A stretch of DNA of 13,289 nucleotides, taken from the NCBI GenBank assembly GCA_017889845.1, contig JAGGAJ010000031.1, positions 1-13,289 on the forward strand. Reading direction: 5' to 3'. The stretch comes from Deltaproteobacteria bacterium. GTDB taxonomy: Bacteria > Desulfobacterota > Deferrimicrobia > Deferrimicrobiales > Deferrimicrobiaceae. The notes below the pieces were generated by a model. The model made no database searches, had not been told where the DNA came from, and was given only the letters and a program-made list of their open reading frames with translations. Below are positions 1-8,277 of the stretch, piece after piece. Position 1 is the stretch's first letter; each line of letters starts with the position of its first letter. The position numbers and the translations under genes were made by a program.

Positions 1-212
1 TCGGGGGGAACGACATCCTGGCGGCCGCGGGAGGGAAGGTGCGGGGGATCCTGTACGTCCCTTCCGTGACCTTGCGCGACGCGGGGGACCTGTTCCTGGA
101 CGGGCTTACTCCGGCGGAACTGTCCCGGCAGACCGGGGCCGAGGTCCGGGTGTTCGAACCGACGCCCAGGGGATTCTTCGACGCGGTCTACGGGGGGAAA
201 TCATCCATATAA
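1..212 (+). CDS. DUF512-type protein, C-terminal fragment
   Basis: The frame is open from the left edge and ends at TAA 210-212, so about 69 C-terminal residues are visible and the start lies outside the window. The visible part reads GGNDIL...LYVPSVTLRDAGDLFLDGLTP...VRVFEPTPRGFFDAVYG. This matches the end of DUF512 proteins (radical-SAM/PDZ-associated, often annotated as FeS-containing oxidoreductase), where a conserved LPxxxLRxxxxxFLDxxT segment is followed by a short basic tail. The catalytic part is not in the window, so function cannot be judged beyond family membership. It is followed by a promoter-like sequence and a tRNA gene rather than by an operon partner. The family call is from memory of the conserved tail. 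Confidence 0.7.
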   Translation, partial: GGNDILAAAGGKVRGILYVPSVTLRDAGDLFLDGLTPAELSRQTGAEVRVFEPTPRGFFDAVYGGKSSI

Positions 213-215
213 TCG

Positions 216-245
216 TTGACATTTCCCATGGCGCTCTGATATGTT
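216..245 (+). promoter_or_regulatory. Candidate sigma-70 promoter for tRNA-Val (and probably thrS)
   Basis: A perfect -35 box TTGACA (216-221) is followed after 18 bp by TATGTT (240-245), which matches 4 of 6 positions of the -10 consensus. Transcription would start near 252, about 18 nt before the mature tRNA. It lies just after the stop of the preceding gene. No other promoter fits between tRNA-Val and thrS, so it may also supply the translation operon by readthrough. Confidence 0.65.
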
Positions 246-269
246 CCAATGTCTTGACCGGCGTGCTGC

Positions 270-346
270 GGGCGATTAGCTCAGATGGTTAGAGTACCTG
301 CTTGACATGCAGGGGGTCACTGGTTCAAGTCCAGTATCGCCCACCA
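270..346 (+). tRNA. tRNA-Val (anticodon GAC)
   Basis: A complete 77-nt cloverleaf. The acceptor arms GGGCGAT (270-276) and ATCGCCC (336-342) pair perfectly. The discriminator A is at 343 and CCA is encoded at 344-346. The D-arm begins TAGCTCAG. The anticodon stem CCTGC/GCAGG encloses the loop TTGACAT, with anticodon GAC at 304-306. The T-loop TTCAAGT is closed by CTGG/CCAG pairs. It decodes GUC and GUU valine codons. A terminator-like hairpin begins 5 nt downstream. Confidence 0.97.
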
Positions 347-350
347 TTTT

Positions 351-417
351 CCTCCCCGGAAGCGGCGCACCCCCGGACGGCACGTCACCGGCCCGGCGGT
401 GCGCGGGGAGGTTTTTT

Positions 418-419
<2 letters not shown>
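351..419 (+). terminator. Terminator/attenuator hairpin overlapping the thrS ribosome binding site
   Basis: The left arm is CCTCCCC (351-357) plus GCGCACC (365-371), separated by a 7-nt bulge. It pairs perfectly with the contiguous right arm GGTGCGC (398-404) plus GGGGAGG (405-411), giving 14 bp. Eight T residues follow (412-419). This has the form of an intrinsic terminator for tRNA-Val. The right arm GGGGAGG is also an excellent Shine-Dalgarno sequence 6 nt before TTG 418. The hairpin could therefore both end tRNA transcripts and hide the thrS binding site in readthrough RNA. The large bulge and 26-nt apical loop make its strength uncertain. Confidence 0.7.
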
Positions 420-2304
<1,885 letters not shown>

Positions 2305-2305
2305 A

Positions 2306-2318
2306 GGAGGACGTCATC
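2306..2318 (+). promoter_or_regulatory. infC ribosome binding site with rare ATC start codon
   Basis: GGAGG at 2306-2310 is followed after 5 nt by ATC (2316-2318), the only codon here that gives the conserved IF3 N-terminus (AKESRINEQIQ). No ATG, GTG or TTG lies in frame between the thrS stop and the conserved IF3 region; the first in-frame ATG is about 40 codons inside the N domain. AUU or AUC start codons on infC are a known autoregulatory device, because IF3 rejects non-canonical starts and so represses its own synthesis. Confidence 0.85.
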
Positions 2319-2906
2319 GCCAAGGAATCCCGAATCAACGAGCAGATCCAGGTGCCGGAGGTGCGCCTGGTCGGCGCAGACGGAGAACAGCTCGGCGTGG
2401 TGACCACGCCGGACGCGCTCCAGCGCGCCCGCGCCATGGACCTGGACCTGGTGGAGGTGGCCCCGATGGCCGCACCTCCGGTGTGCCGGATCATGGATTA
2501 CGGGAAATTCAAGTACATCACGAGCAAGCGGGAGCAGGAGGCGCGGAAGAAGCAGACGGTCATCCAGGTCAAGGAGATCAAGGTCCGGCCCAAGACCGAG
2601 GAGCACGACCTGAACACGAAGCTCAAGCACATCCGCCGGTTCCTGGAAGAGGGGGACAAGGTCAAGGTGACCGTCCGGTTCCGGGGGCGGGAGCTGGCCT
2701 ACGCGTCCCAGAGCGGGTTCGAGGTGCTCAAGCACATCGTGGAGGCGATCGCGGACATCTCCAAGGTGGAGTCCGCGCCGAAGATGGAGGGGAAGACGAT
2801 GATGACCATCGTCGCCCCGACGGCCCCGAAGAAGAAGCCCGTGGGAGGGGCCGCCAAGCCGGCGCCGGCTCCCGCGCCCCAGCCGGCAGGGAAACAGGAG
2901 GGATAG
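2316..2906 (+). CDS. infC: Translation initiation factor IF-3
   Basis: Binds the 30S subunit, prevents 50S joining and enforces start-codon and initiator-tRNA fidelity. The frame encodes 196 aa from the ATC start. The N domain opens with RINEQI (residues 6-11) and contains DLDLVEVAP and CRIMDYGKFKY. A lysine-rich linker follows (KREQEARKKQ), then the C domain (VKEIKVRPKTEEHDL ... VKVTVRFRGREL). The family is usually 170-180 aa. The extra length is a roughly 30-residue tail (about 167-196) rich in Ala, Pro and Lys, probably disordered. It starts 11 nt after the thrS stop and is followed by rpmI 3 nt later. Autoregulation through the ATC start is likely from family knowledge. Confidence 0.96.
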   Translation: MAKESRINEQIQVPEVRLVGADGEQLGVVTTPDALQRARAMDLDLVEVAPMAAPPVCRIMDYGKFKYITSKREQEARKKQTVIQVKEIKVRPKTEEHDLNTKLKHIRRFLEEGDKVKVTVRFRGRELAYASQSGFEVLKHIVEAIADISKVESAPKMEGKTMMTIVAPTAPKKKPVGGAAKPAPAPAPQPAGKQEG

Positions 2907-2909
2907 GAC

Positions 2910-3107
2910 ATGCCGAAGATGAAATCGAACCGCGGCGCGAGCAAGCGGTTCCGTGCGACCGGAGGCGGCGGGATCAAGCGGGCCAAGTCCGGGAAGAGCC
3001 ACATCCTGACCAGCAAGGACCGGAAACGGAAGCGGGGGCTGCGGCAGTCGTCCCTCGTCCACCCGACGAACGAGAAGTCGATCCGCCGCCTGCTGCCGTA
3101 CCTGTAG
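2910..3107 (+). CDS. rpmI: Ribosomal protein bL35
   Basis: A 65-aa, very basic protein of the large ribosomal subunit. It begins MPKMKSNRGASKRF and has the hallmark HILTSKDRKRKRGLRQ segment, both diagnostic of L35, and its length is typical for the family. It starts 3 nt after the infC stop, with the end of infC (GGAGG, 2897-2901) supplying the ribosome site, so it is probably translationally coupled. It sits in the conserved infC-rpmI-rplT cassette. In other bacteria L20 represses this cassette by binding the mRNA; I did not identify such an operator here. Confidence 0.97.
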   Translation: MPKMKSNRGASKRFRATGGGGIKRAKSGKSHILTSKDRKRKRGLRQSSLVHPTNEKSIRRLLPYL

Positions 3108-3140
3108 ACCGGCGAAGAAAAAGGACGGAAGGGACACGCC

Positions 3141-3497
3141 ATGCCTCGCGTAAAGAGAGCGGTACACTCGCACAAGAAGCGCCGCAAGGTCCTGAAGCTC
3201 GCCAAGGGATTCCGGGGCGGCCACGGCCGATTGCTGCGGTCGGCCAAGGAGGCCGTAGCCCGCGCCCTCCGGTACGCATACCGCGACCGCCGGGTGAGGA
3301 AGCGGGAGTTCCGGGCACTGTGGATCACCCGCGTGAACGCCGCGGCGCGGGAGAACGGGCTTTCCTACAGCCGTCTCCTTTTCGGCCTGAAGAAGGCGGG
3401 CGTCGAGGTGGACCGCAAGATCCTCGCGGACCTCGCCGTGAACGACGCCGCGGCCTTCCAGACCTTAGCCGAAAAAGCCAAGGCCGCCCTGGCGTAA
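3141..3497 (+). CDS. rplT: Ribosomal protein bL20
   Basis: A 118-aa basic protein that binds 23S rRNA early in 50S assembly and is the usual autogenous repressor of the infC-rpmI-rplT cassette. It starts MPRVKRAVHSHKKRRKVLKL with the typical AKGFRGGHG motif, and contains YAYRDRRVRKREFRALWITRVNAAAR and GLSYSRLLFGLKKAG, all characteristic of L20. Length matches the family. A purine-rich site (GGAAGGGA) lies about 7 nt before ATG. The pheS start follows only 11 nt after its stop. Confidence 0.98.
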   Translation: MPRVKRAVHSHKKRRKVLKLAKGFRGGHGRLLRSAKEAVARALRYAYRDRRVRKREFRALWITRVNAAARENGLSYSRLLFGLKKAGVEVDRKILADLAVNDAAAFQTLAEKAKAALA

Positions 3498-3508
3498 GGG
3501 GGGTGGGC

Positions 3509-4543
3509 TTGCCCGGAACCTCCGAGCAGATCGCACGGCTGCGGGAGGAGGGCCTTGCCGCCCTCGCGGCGGCGTGCACCGAGAGCGAACTCCTTGCGGC
3601 GAAGGGCCGGTTCTTCGGCAAGAAGGGGGCCGTCTCCGAGATCCTGAAGGGGATCGCCTCCCTGCCCGCGGAGGAACGGAAGGCCGTGGGGGCCGAGGCG
3701 AACCGGGTCCGCGCCGAACTCGAGGCGGTCTTCGATTCCCGGCTCGCGGGAATCCGCGAAGGGGAGCGCCTCGCCCGCGAGGGCCGGGACCGCCTCGACG
3801 TCACGCTTCCCGGAAGGGCGCTTCCGCCCGGCCACCGGCACCCCATCTCCCGGACGATGTCCGACATCATCGCCGTGTTCCGGCGGCTCGGATTCTCCGT
3901 GCAGGGGGGGCCGGACGTCGAGAAGGACTACTACAACTTCGAGGCCCTCAACTTCCCGCCGGAGCACCCCGCGCGGGACATGCAGGACACCTTTTACGTG
4001 GAGTCGCGGGACGGCGACCTCGTCCTGCGGACCCACACCTCCCCGATCCAGATCCGGACGATGGAGAAGACCCGGCCGCCCGTGCGGATCATCGCCCCGG
4101 GGGCGGTCTACCGCTCCGACTCCGACATCACCCACTCGCCCATGTTCCACCAGGTGGAGGGGCTGGCGGTGGACCGGGACATCACCTTCGCGGACCTGAA
4201 AGGTCTGCTCACGGAGTTCTGCCGCATGACGTTCGGCCCAGGGAAGCCGCTCCGCTTCCGGCCGAGCTACTTCCCGTTCACCGAGCCGTCCGCCGAGGTG
4301 GACATCCGGTGCGTCATCTGCGGCGGATCCGGCTGCCGGGTCTGCAAGGACACGGGGTGGCTGGAGATCCTCGGCGCGGGAATGGTCGACCCCGCCGTCT
4401 TCGGCTTCGTCGGGTATGACCCGGAGGAGTACACCGGCTTCGCCTTCGGGATGGGCGTGGAGCGCATCGCCATGCTGCGCCACGGCATCTCCGACATCCG
4501 CCTCTTCTTCGAGAACGACATCCGGTTCCTCTCGCAGTTCTGA
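3509..4543 (+). CDS. pheS: Phenylalanyl-tRNA synthetase alpha subunit
   Basis: The catalytic alpha subunit of the cytoplasmic alpha2-beta2 PheRS. From TTG 3509 it is 344 aa, normal for the family. Residues 1-90 are the helical N-terminal arm that contacts tRNA. Class II motif 2 is near 198-218 (GAVYRSDSD, HSPMFHQVEG). A cysteine-rich CVICGGSGCRVC insert precedes GWLEILGAGMV. Motif 3 is GFAFGMGVERIAML from about 310, followed by DIRLFFENDIRFLSQF. TTG is favoured by the preceding AAGGGG at 3496-3501; GTG 3503 in the same frame would add two residues. There is no room for a pheM-type leader peptide before it, so enterobacterial-style Phe attenuation is absent. Confidence 0.96.
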   Translation: MPGTSEQIARLREEGLAALAAACTESELLAAKGRFFGKKGAVSEILKGIASLPAEERKAVGAEANRVRAELEAVFDSRLAGIREGERLAREGRDRLDVTLPGRALPPGHRHPISRTMSDIIAVFRRLGFSVQGGPDVEKDYYNFEALNFPPEHPARDMQDTFYVESRDGDLVLRTHTSPIQIRTMEKTRPPVRIIAPGAVYRSDSDITHSPMFHQVEGLAVDRDITFADLKGLLTEFCRMTFGPGKPLRFRPSYFPFTEPSAEVDIRCVICGGSGCRVCKDTGWLEILGAGMVDPAVFGFVGYDPEEYTGFAFGMGVERIAMLRHGISDIRLFFENDIRFLSQF

Positions 4544-4567
4544 CCGCGAGGGGAAGGAGACGCATCC

Positions 4568-6976
4568 GTGAAGATCCTGTACCGGTGGCTGAAGGAGTTC
4601 ATCGACACCCGCCTGCCGCCCCGGCAGATCCAGGAGGCGCTCACGATGGCGGGGGTGGAGGTCTCCTCCTGCCGGTTCCTGGGAGAGGGACTCGACGCGG
4701 TGGTGACCGCCCGGATCCTCGAGATGCGGCCGCACCCCAACGCCGAACGTCTCTCCCTCTGCCGGGTCACCGACGGAACATCCGAGTACGGGATCGTCTG
4801 CGGGGCCAGGAACATGAATGCGGGGGACGCGGTCGCCCTCGCCAGGGTCGGCGCGAAACTGCCCAACGGCGTCGAGATCCGCAAGGCGAAGATCCGCGGG
4901 CAAACCTCGGAGGGGATGCTCTGCTCGGAGCAGGAGCTGAAGCTCGCGGAGGAGTCCGCCGGGATCATGATCCTGGGCCCCGAAACGCTTCCCGGGAAAC
5001 CGCTCGCGGACGCCCTGGGGCTCTCGGACTGGCTCCTCGAGGTGGAGATCACCCCGAACCGGGGGGATTGCCTGAGCGTCCTGGGCGTGGCGCGGGAGGT
5101 CGCGTCCATCACGGGGGAAAAGGTCGTACTGCCGGACGCGTCGTTCCCGGAAGGAGAAGAGGGGATCGGGTCCCTGGTGCGGATCGACGTGTCGGACCCC
5201 GCCCTGTGCCCGCGATACTCCGCCAGGGTGGTGACCGCCGTCACGGTCGCCCCCTCGCCGGACTGGATGCAGCAACGCCTCTCCCTGTGCGGCATCCGGC
5301 CGATCAGCAACGTGGTGGACGTGACGAACTACCTGCTCCTGGAGACCGGGCAACCGATGCACGCATTCGACCTGGACCGGCTGCGGGGCCGGCGGATCGA
5401 CGTGCGCGCGCCCCGGGAGGCGATGACGTTTGCGACGCTGGACGGCGCGGAGCGGAGGATCGAGCCGGGGATGCTGCTGATCTGGGACGGGGAGGGCCCC
5501 GTTGCCGTGGCGGGAGTGATGGGGGGGCGGGACAGCGAGGTCATCGGGGGGACCACGCGCGTCCTCTTCGAGAGCGCCCACTTCGCGCCGGCGTCGATCC
5601 GGAAGACCTCCCGGCGGCTGGGGCTGTCGAGCGAGTCGTCGTACCGGTTCGAGCGCGGGGTCGATCCGGCAGGAACGCTCTACGCGGCGGACCGCGCCGT
5701 GGCGCTTTTGTCCCGGATCGCGACCGTGCGCACGGCGGCCGGATCGATCGACGCGGGCGGGGGATCCTCCTTTTCACGGAGCGTCCCGTTCCGCCCCGCG
5801 CGGGCGGGGCGTGTGGTGGGGAGGGCCTACACGGCGGAGGAGTGCCGCGAGATCTTCGGGCGGCTGTCGTTCCCCGTCGCCGAACCGGAACCGGGGGAGT
5901 GGGAAGTCACGGTCCCGCCCTACCGGTTCGACATCGAGCGGGAGATCGACCTGGTCGAGGAGGTCGCGAGGCTGTCGGGTTACGAAGGGATTCCTGCGAC
6001 GTATCCCGTCTCCAAGGCGCCGGAGTTCTCGGAAGACGACCGGTTCGCCGACCGGCTCGAGCAGGCGTGCGAATTCCTGCGGGGGCACGGTTTCACGCAG
6101 GCGGTGAACTTCTCCTTCGTGTCCGGCAGGAACCTGGAGAAGCTCGCGCAGTTCCTTGGGTACGACCCGGAGGACGCCCTGCGCCTTCGCAATCCGATCT
6201 CCGAAGACACCACCGTGATGCGTCCCCACCTGCTGACGGGCCTGCTGCGGAACATGTCCGACAACGTGCGGCGGTTCGTGGAAGACGTGCGGCTGTTCGA
6301 GGCGGGGAACGCGTACGGGAAATCGTACGCCGACGGGCATTACCAGGAACCCCGGCTCGGGCTGATCCTGCGGGGGCGGCGCCTCCCCTCGGGATGGTCC
6401 GGCGGGCCGGTACAAGCGGATTTCTACGATCTGAAAGGGACGGTGGATGCACTCCTGTCGCACATCGGCGCCGGCCCGCCGCACGTGGTGCCGACGCGCG
6501 CGCGTCCATTCCTTTCGGAAGGGAAGGCGGCGGACATCCTTCTGCACGGCGAATCCGTCGGATGGCTCGGCGCCGTCCGGCGGGAACTGCTGGCGGAGTA
6601 TGAGCTGCCGGGAGCCGTTTTCTATTCGGAAATCAGGATTCAGGCGGTCCTCGCGGCCCGGCAGGAGCCGGGTTCGTATCGCCCGCTGACGAAGTTCCCT
6701 CCGGTGTTCCGGGACGTGGCGTGCGTTTTCCCCGCCGCAATCCCCGTAGGCGACGTCCTTTCGATGGTGCGGGAAGTGGCCCCGGAGGTGGAGGGCGCGA
6801 CCGTGTTCGACGTGTACACAGGGGAAAAGATCGGGGAGGGGAAGAAAAGCGTCGCCATCCGGGTGAAGCTCCAGCCGTTCGACAGAACCTTGACGGACTC
6901 CGAGGTACATAGTATACATACCAAGATTGTAGAATTATTGGAGAATCGGTTCGGGGGAAAGATTCGAACCTCGTGA
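4568..6976 (+). CDS. pheT: Phenylalanyl-tRNA synthetase beta subunit
   Basis: An 802-aa beta subunit that positions and edits Phe-tRNA. It starts at GTG 4568 with AAGGAG about 8 nt upstream (MKILYRWLKEFID). Domains in order: an N-terminal segment; the EMAP-like tRNA-binding OB fold at about 40-150 (RPHPNAERLSLCRV, IRGQTSEGMLCSEQEL); B3/4 editing domain at about 210-385 (ISNVVDVTNYLLLETGQPMHAFD); B5 at about 408-478; a pseudo-catalytic core; and an FDX-ACB anticodon domain at about 707-802 (FPPVFRDVACVF ... LTDSEV). Length is typical. The last 60 nt are conspicuously AT-rich for this gene and contain a candidate promoter for ihfA. Confidence 0.97.
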   Translation: MKILYRWLKEFIDTRLPPRQIQEALTMAGVEVSSCRFLGEGLDAVVTARILEMRPHPNAERLSLCRVTDGTSEYGIVCGARNMNAGDAVALARVGAKLPNGVEIRKAKIRGQTSEGMLCSEQELKLAEESAGIMILGPETLPGKPLADALGLSDWLLEVEITPNRGDCLSVLGVAREVASITGEKVVLPDASFPEGEEGIGSLVRIDVSDPALCPRYSARVVTAVTVAPSPDWMQQRLSLCGIRPISNVVDVTNYLLLETGQPMHAFDLDRLRGRRIDVRAPREAMTFATLDGAERRIEPGMLLIWDGEGPVAVAGVMGGRDSEVIGGTTRVLFESAHFAPASIRKTSRRLGLSSESSYRFERGVDPAGTLYAADRAVALLSRIATVRTAAGSIDAGGGSSFSRSVPFRPARAGRVVGRAYTAEECREIFGRLSFPVAEPEPGEWEVTVPPYRFDIEREIDLVEEVARLSGYEGIPATYPVSKAPEFSEDDRFADRLEQACEFLRGHGFTQAVNFSFVSGRNLEKLAQFLGYDPEDALRLRNPISEDTTVMRPHLLTGLLRNMSDNVRRFVEDVRLFEAGNAYGKSYADGHYQEPRLGLILRGRRLPSGWSGGPVQADFYDLKGTVDALLSHIGAGPPHVVPTRARPFLSEGKAADILLHGESVGWLGAVRRELLAEYELPGAVFYSEIRIQAVLAARQEPGSYRPLTKFPPVFRDVACVFPAAIPVGDVLSMVREVAPEVEGATVFDVYTGEKIGEGKKSVAIRVKLQPFDRTLTDSEVHSIHTKIVELLENRFGGKIRTS
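6890..6918 (+). promoter_or_regulatory. Candidate internal promoter for ihfA within pheT
   Basis: TTGACG (6890-6895, 5 of 6 to the -35 consensus) is spaced exactly 17 bp from TATACA (6913-6918, 4 of 6 to the -10), inside the last codons of pheT. The surrounding run is AT-rich in an otherwise GC-rich gene. Predicted transcripts would start near 6925 and give ihfA a leader of about 70 nt. A separate ihfA promoter inside pheT is known in E. coli. Confidence 0.6.
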
Positions 6977-6995
6977 GGGGCCGGGAGGAGGCGTC

Positions 6996-7286
6996 ATGAC
7001 GAAGGCGGATCTGGTCGAGATCGTTTACGAGAAGATCGGCGGGCTCTCGAAGAAGGAGTCCCAGGACATCGTCGAGGCCATCTTCGAAACGATGAAGGCC
7101 AACCTCAAGGAGGGGGAGAAGATAAAGATCTCGGGTTTCGGCAACTTCACCCTCCGCGACAAACGCCCACGGAAAGGGCGCAATCCCCAGACCGGCGACG
7201 ACATCCAGATCACCGCGCGCCGCGTGCTGACGTTCCGGCCGAGCCAGATCCTAAAGTCCTACATCAACGAAGTCAAGCCGTCGTAG
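6996..7286 (+). CDS. ihfA: Integration host factor alpha subunit
   Basis: A 96-aa nucleoid protein of the HU/IHF family that bends DNA as a heterodimer with IHF-beta. It begins MTKADLVEIVYEKIGGLSKKE, has the dimerisation core KISGFGNFTLRDK, and has the beta-arm tip GRNPQTG with the DNA-intercalating proline at residue 64. It ends RVLTFRPSQILKSYIN. The alpha assignment rests on the sequence and on its place directly after pheT, the classic ihfA position. GGGAGGAGG lies just upstream of ATG. It may be co-transcribed with pheT and also driven from the promoter inside pheT. Confidence 0.95.
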   Translation: MTKADLVEIVYEKIGGLSKKESQDIVEAIFETMKANLKEGEKIKISGFGNFTLRDKRPRKGRNPQTGDDIQITARRVLTFRPSQILKSYINEVKPS

Positions 7287-7302
7287 ATTCCCAAGGGAAG
7301 GC

Positions 7303-7653
7303 GTGGCGGCCCCGCGGATCCCGGACAAGTTCTACTTCAAGATCGGGGAAGTGAGCCGGATCTTGAACGTAAAGCCGTACGTCCTCCGCTTCTGGGAGAC
7401 GGAATTCCGTCTTTCCCCCGCGAAAAACCAATCCCAGCACCGCGTGTACCGGCGTCAGGACGTGGAGACGCTCCTGGAGATCAAGCGCCTCCTCTACGAG
7501 GAGCGGTTCACCATCGAGGGGGCGCGGACGAAACTGAAGGAGATGACCAGGGAGCGCCACCAGATGAAACTGGAACTGGCGGAAAATCCGTACCGGAACG
7601 AGCTGCGGCAGCTGAAAAAAGAGTTGTCCAGGATTAAAGCGATACTGAAATAA
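7303..7653 (+). CDS. MerR-family transcriptional regulator
   Basis: A 116-aa protein starting at GTG 7303 with AAGGG 5 nt upstream. Residues 10-80 form a MerR winged-helix DNA-binding domain (FYFKIGEVSRILNVKPYVLRFWETEF ... HRVYRRQDVETLLEIKRLLYEERFTIEGARTKLKE). The rest is a charged helix (about 81-116), likely a dimerisation coiled coil. There is no C-terminal ligand-binding domain and no metal-binding cysteine, so it is a minimal MerR of unknown target. It starts 16 nt after ihfA. This MerR-after-ihfA arrangement recurs in deltaproteobacteria, as I recall. What it regulates cannot be read from this window. Confidence 0.92.
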   Translation: MAAPRIPDKFYFKIGEVSRILNVKPYVLRFWETEFRLSPAKNQSQHRVYRRQDVETLLEIKRLLYEERFTIEGARTKLKEMTRERHQMKLELAENPYRNELRQLKKELSRIKAILK

Positions 7654-7726
7654 TCTGTTGTAACTTGCCGGCAAAGCATAAGGATAAAGTATTCCGCCGG
7701 GCGGCTGTACAGGAGGAGCATCGCGG

Positions 7727-8092
7727 ATGGAGAGGGGCGACCGCCCGTGGGGTTACTACCTGGTGCTCCACGAGGGCGAGGGGTACAAGGTCAAACAGTT
7801 CGTCGTCCGCCCCGGCAAGCGGTTGAGTCTCCAGCGCCACAAGTTCCGGGCGGAGCACTGGCAGGTGGTCCGGGGGGAGGCGGCGGTGACGCGCGGGAGC
7901 GACCTCCTGCGGCTTTCCCCGGGGCAGCACGTCGACATCCCCCTGGGCGCCCTGCACCGCGTCGAGAGCGTCGGCGGGGAAGACCTCGTCGTGATCGAGG
8001 TGCAGATGGGGGAGTACGTCGGGGAGGACGACATCGAGCGGGTCGAGGATGACTACGGCCGCGCCGGTGCGCCGCGCGGGCCGCAGAATTGA
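7727..8092 (+). CDS. Stand-alone ManC-type cupin (phosphomannose isomerase C-terminal domain)
   Basis: A 121-aa single-domain cupin that resembles the C-terminal isomerase domain of bifunctional mannose-1-phosphate guanylyltransferase/mannose-6-phosphate isomerase. Diagnostic segments are ERGDRPWGYY at the N-terminus, KVKQFVVRPGKRLSLQRHKFRAEHW (metal-site His and Glu), HVDIPLGALHRVES and the tail GEYVGEDDIERVEDDYGR. The nucleotidyltransferase domain is absent and none is encoded upstream. It could isomerise mannose-6-phosphate for polysaccharide precursors, but stand-alone members are poorly characterised. AGGAGG lies about 10 nt before ATG. It is separated from the MerR gene by 73 nt that hold a 10-bp palindrome (7665-7674) but no convincing promoter. 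Confidence 0.88.
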   Translation: MERGDRPWGYYLVLHEGEGYKVKQFVVRPGKRLSLQRHKFRAEHWQVVRGEAAVTRGSDLLRLSPGQHVDIPLGALHRVESVGGEDLVVIEVQMGEYVGEDDIERVEDDYGRAGAPRGPQN

Positions 8093-8093
8093 C

Positions 8094-8122
8094 GTGACTT
8101 CGCACCCCTCGTCCGGTAAAAT
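8094..8122 (+). promoter_or_regulatory. Candidate promoter for tRNA-Pro
   Basis: GTGACT (8094-8099, 4 of 6 to the -35 consensus) is followed after 17 bp by TAAAAT (8117-8122, 5 of 6 to the -10). Transcription would start near 8129, about 9 nt before the tRNA. It is the only promoter-like sequence I find before surE, since the space between the tRNA terminator and the surE ribosome site is only about 8 nt. Confidence 0.55.
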
Positions 8123-8137
8123 GCTTTTTCCACGGAT

Positions 8138-8214
8138 CGGGACGTAGCGCAGCCTGGTAGCGCACTTGCATGGGGTGCAAGGGGCCGCCGGTTCAAGTCC
8201 GGCCGTCCCGACCA
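8138..8214 (+). tRNA. tRNA-Pro (anticodon GGG)
   Basis: A complete 77-nt cloverleaf. Acceptor arms are CGGGACG (8138-8144) and CGTCCCG (8204-8210), the discriminator is A, and CCA is encoded at 8212-8214. The anticodon stem CTTGC/GCAAG encloses ATGGGGT, with GGG at 8172-8174. The T-arm is GCCGG-TTCAAGT-CCGGC. It reads CCC and CCU proline codons. The C1-G72 acceptor pair is typical of bacterial tRNA-Pro. Confidence 0.97.
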
Positions 8215-8224
8215 GAACGCACGA

Positions 8225-8258
8225 GGGGTTACGAGAGGCTCTCTCGTAGCCCCTTTTT
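8225..8258 (+). terminator. Rho-independent terminator after tRNA-Pro
   Basis: A 13-bp stem (8225-8237 with 8241-8253, one G-U pair, sequences GGGGTTACGAGAG and CTCTCGTAGCCCC) with a 3-nt loop is followed by TTTTT (8254-8258). It ends 8 nt before the surE Shine-Dalgarno. surE must therefore be reached by readthrough, and this hairpin could act as an attenuator for the surE operon. Confidence 0.9.
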
Positions 8259-8277
8259 CCTTTGAAGGAGGGACCCC

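Noticed and set aside
3498..3508. pheM-type leader peptide and Phe attenuator before pheS
   Set aside because: Only 11 nt separate the rplT stop from the pheS start, so there is no room for a leader peptide or attenuator.
7665..7674. Palindrome TTGCCGGCAA as an operator for the cupin gene
   Set aside because: It is an isolated 10-bp palindrome with no convincing promoter next to it; too short to call.
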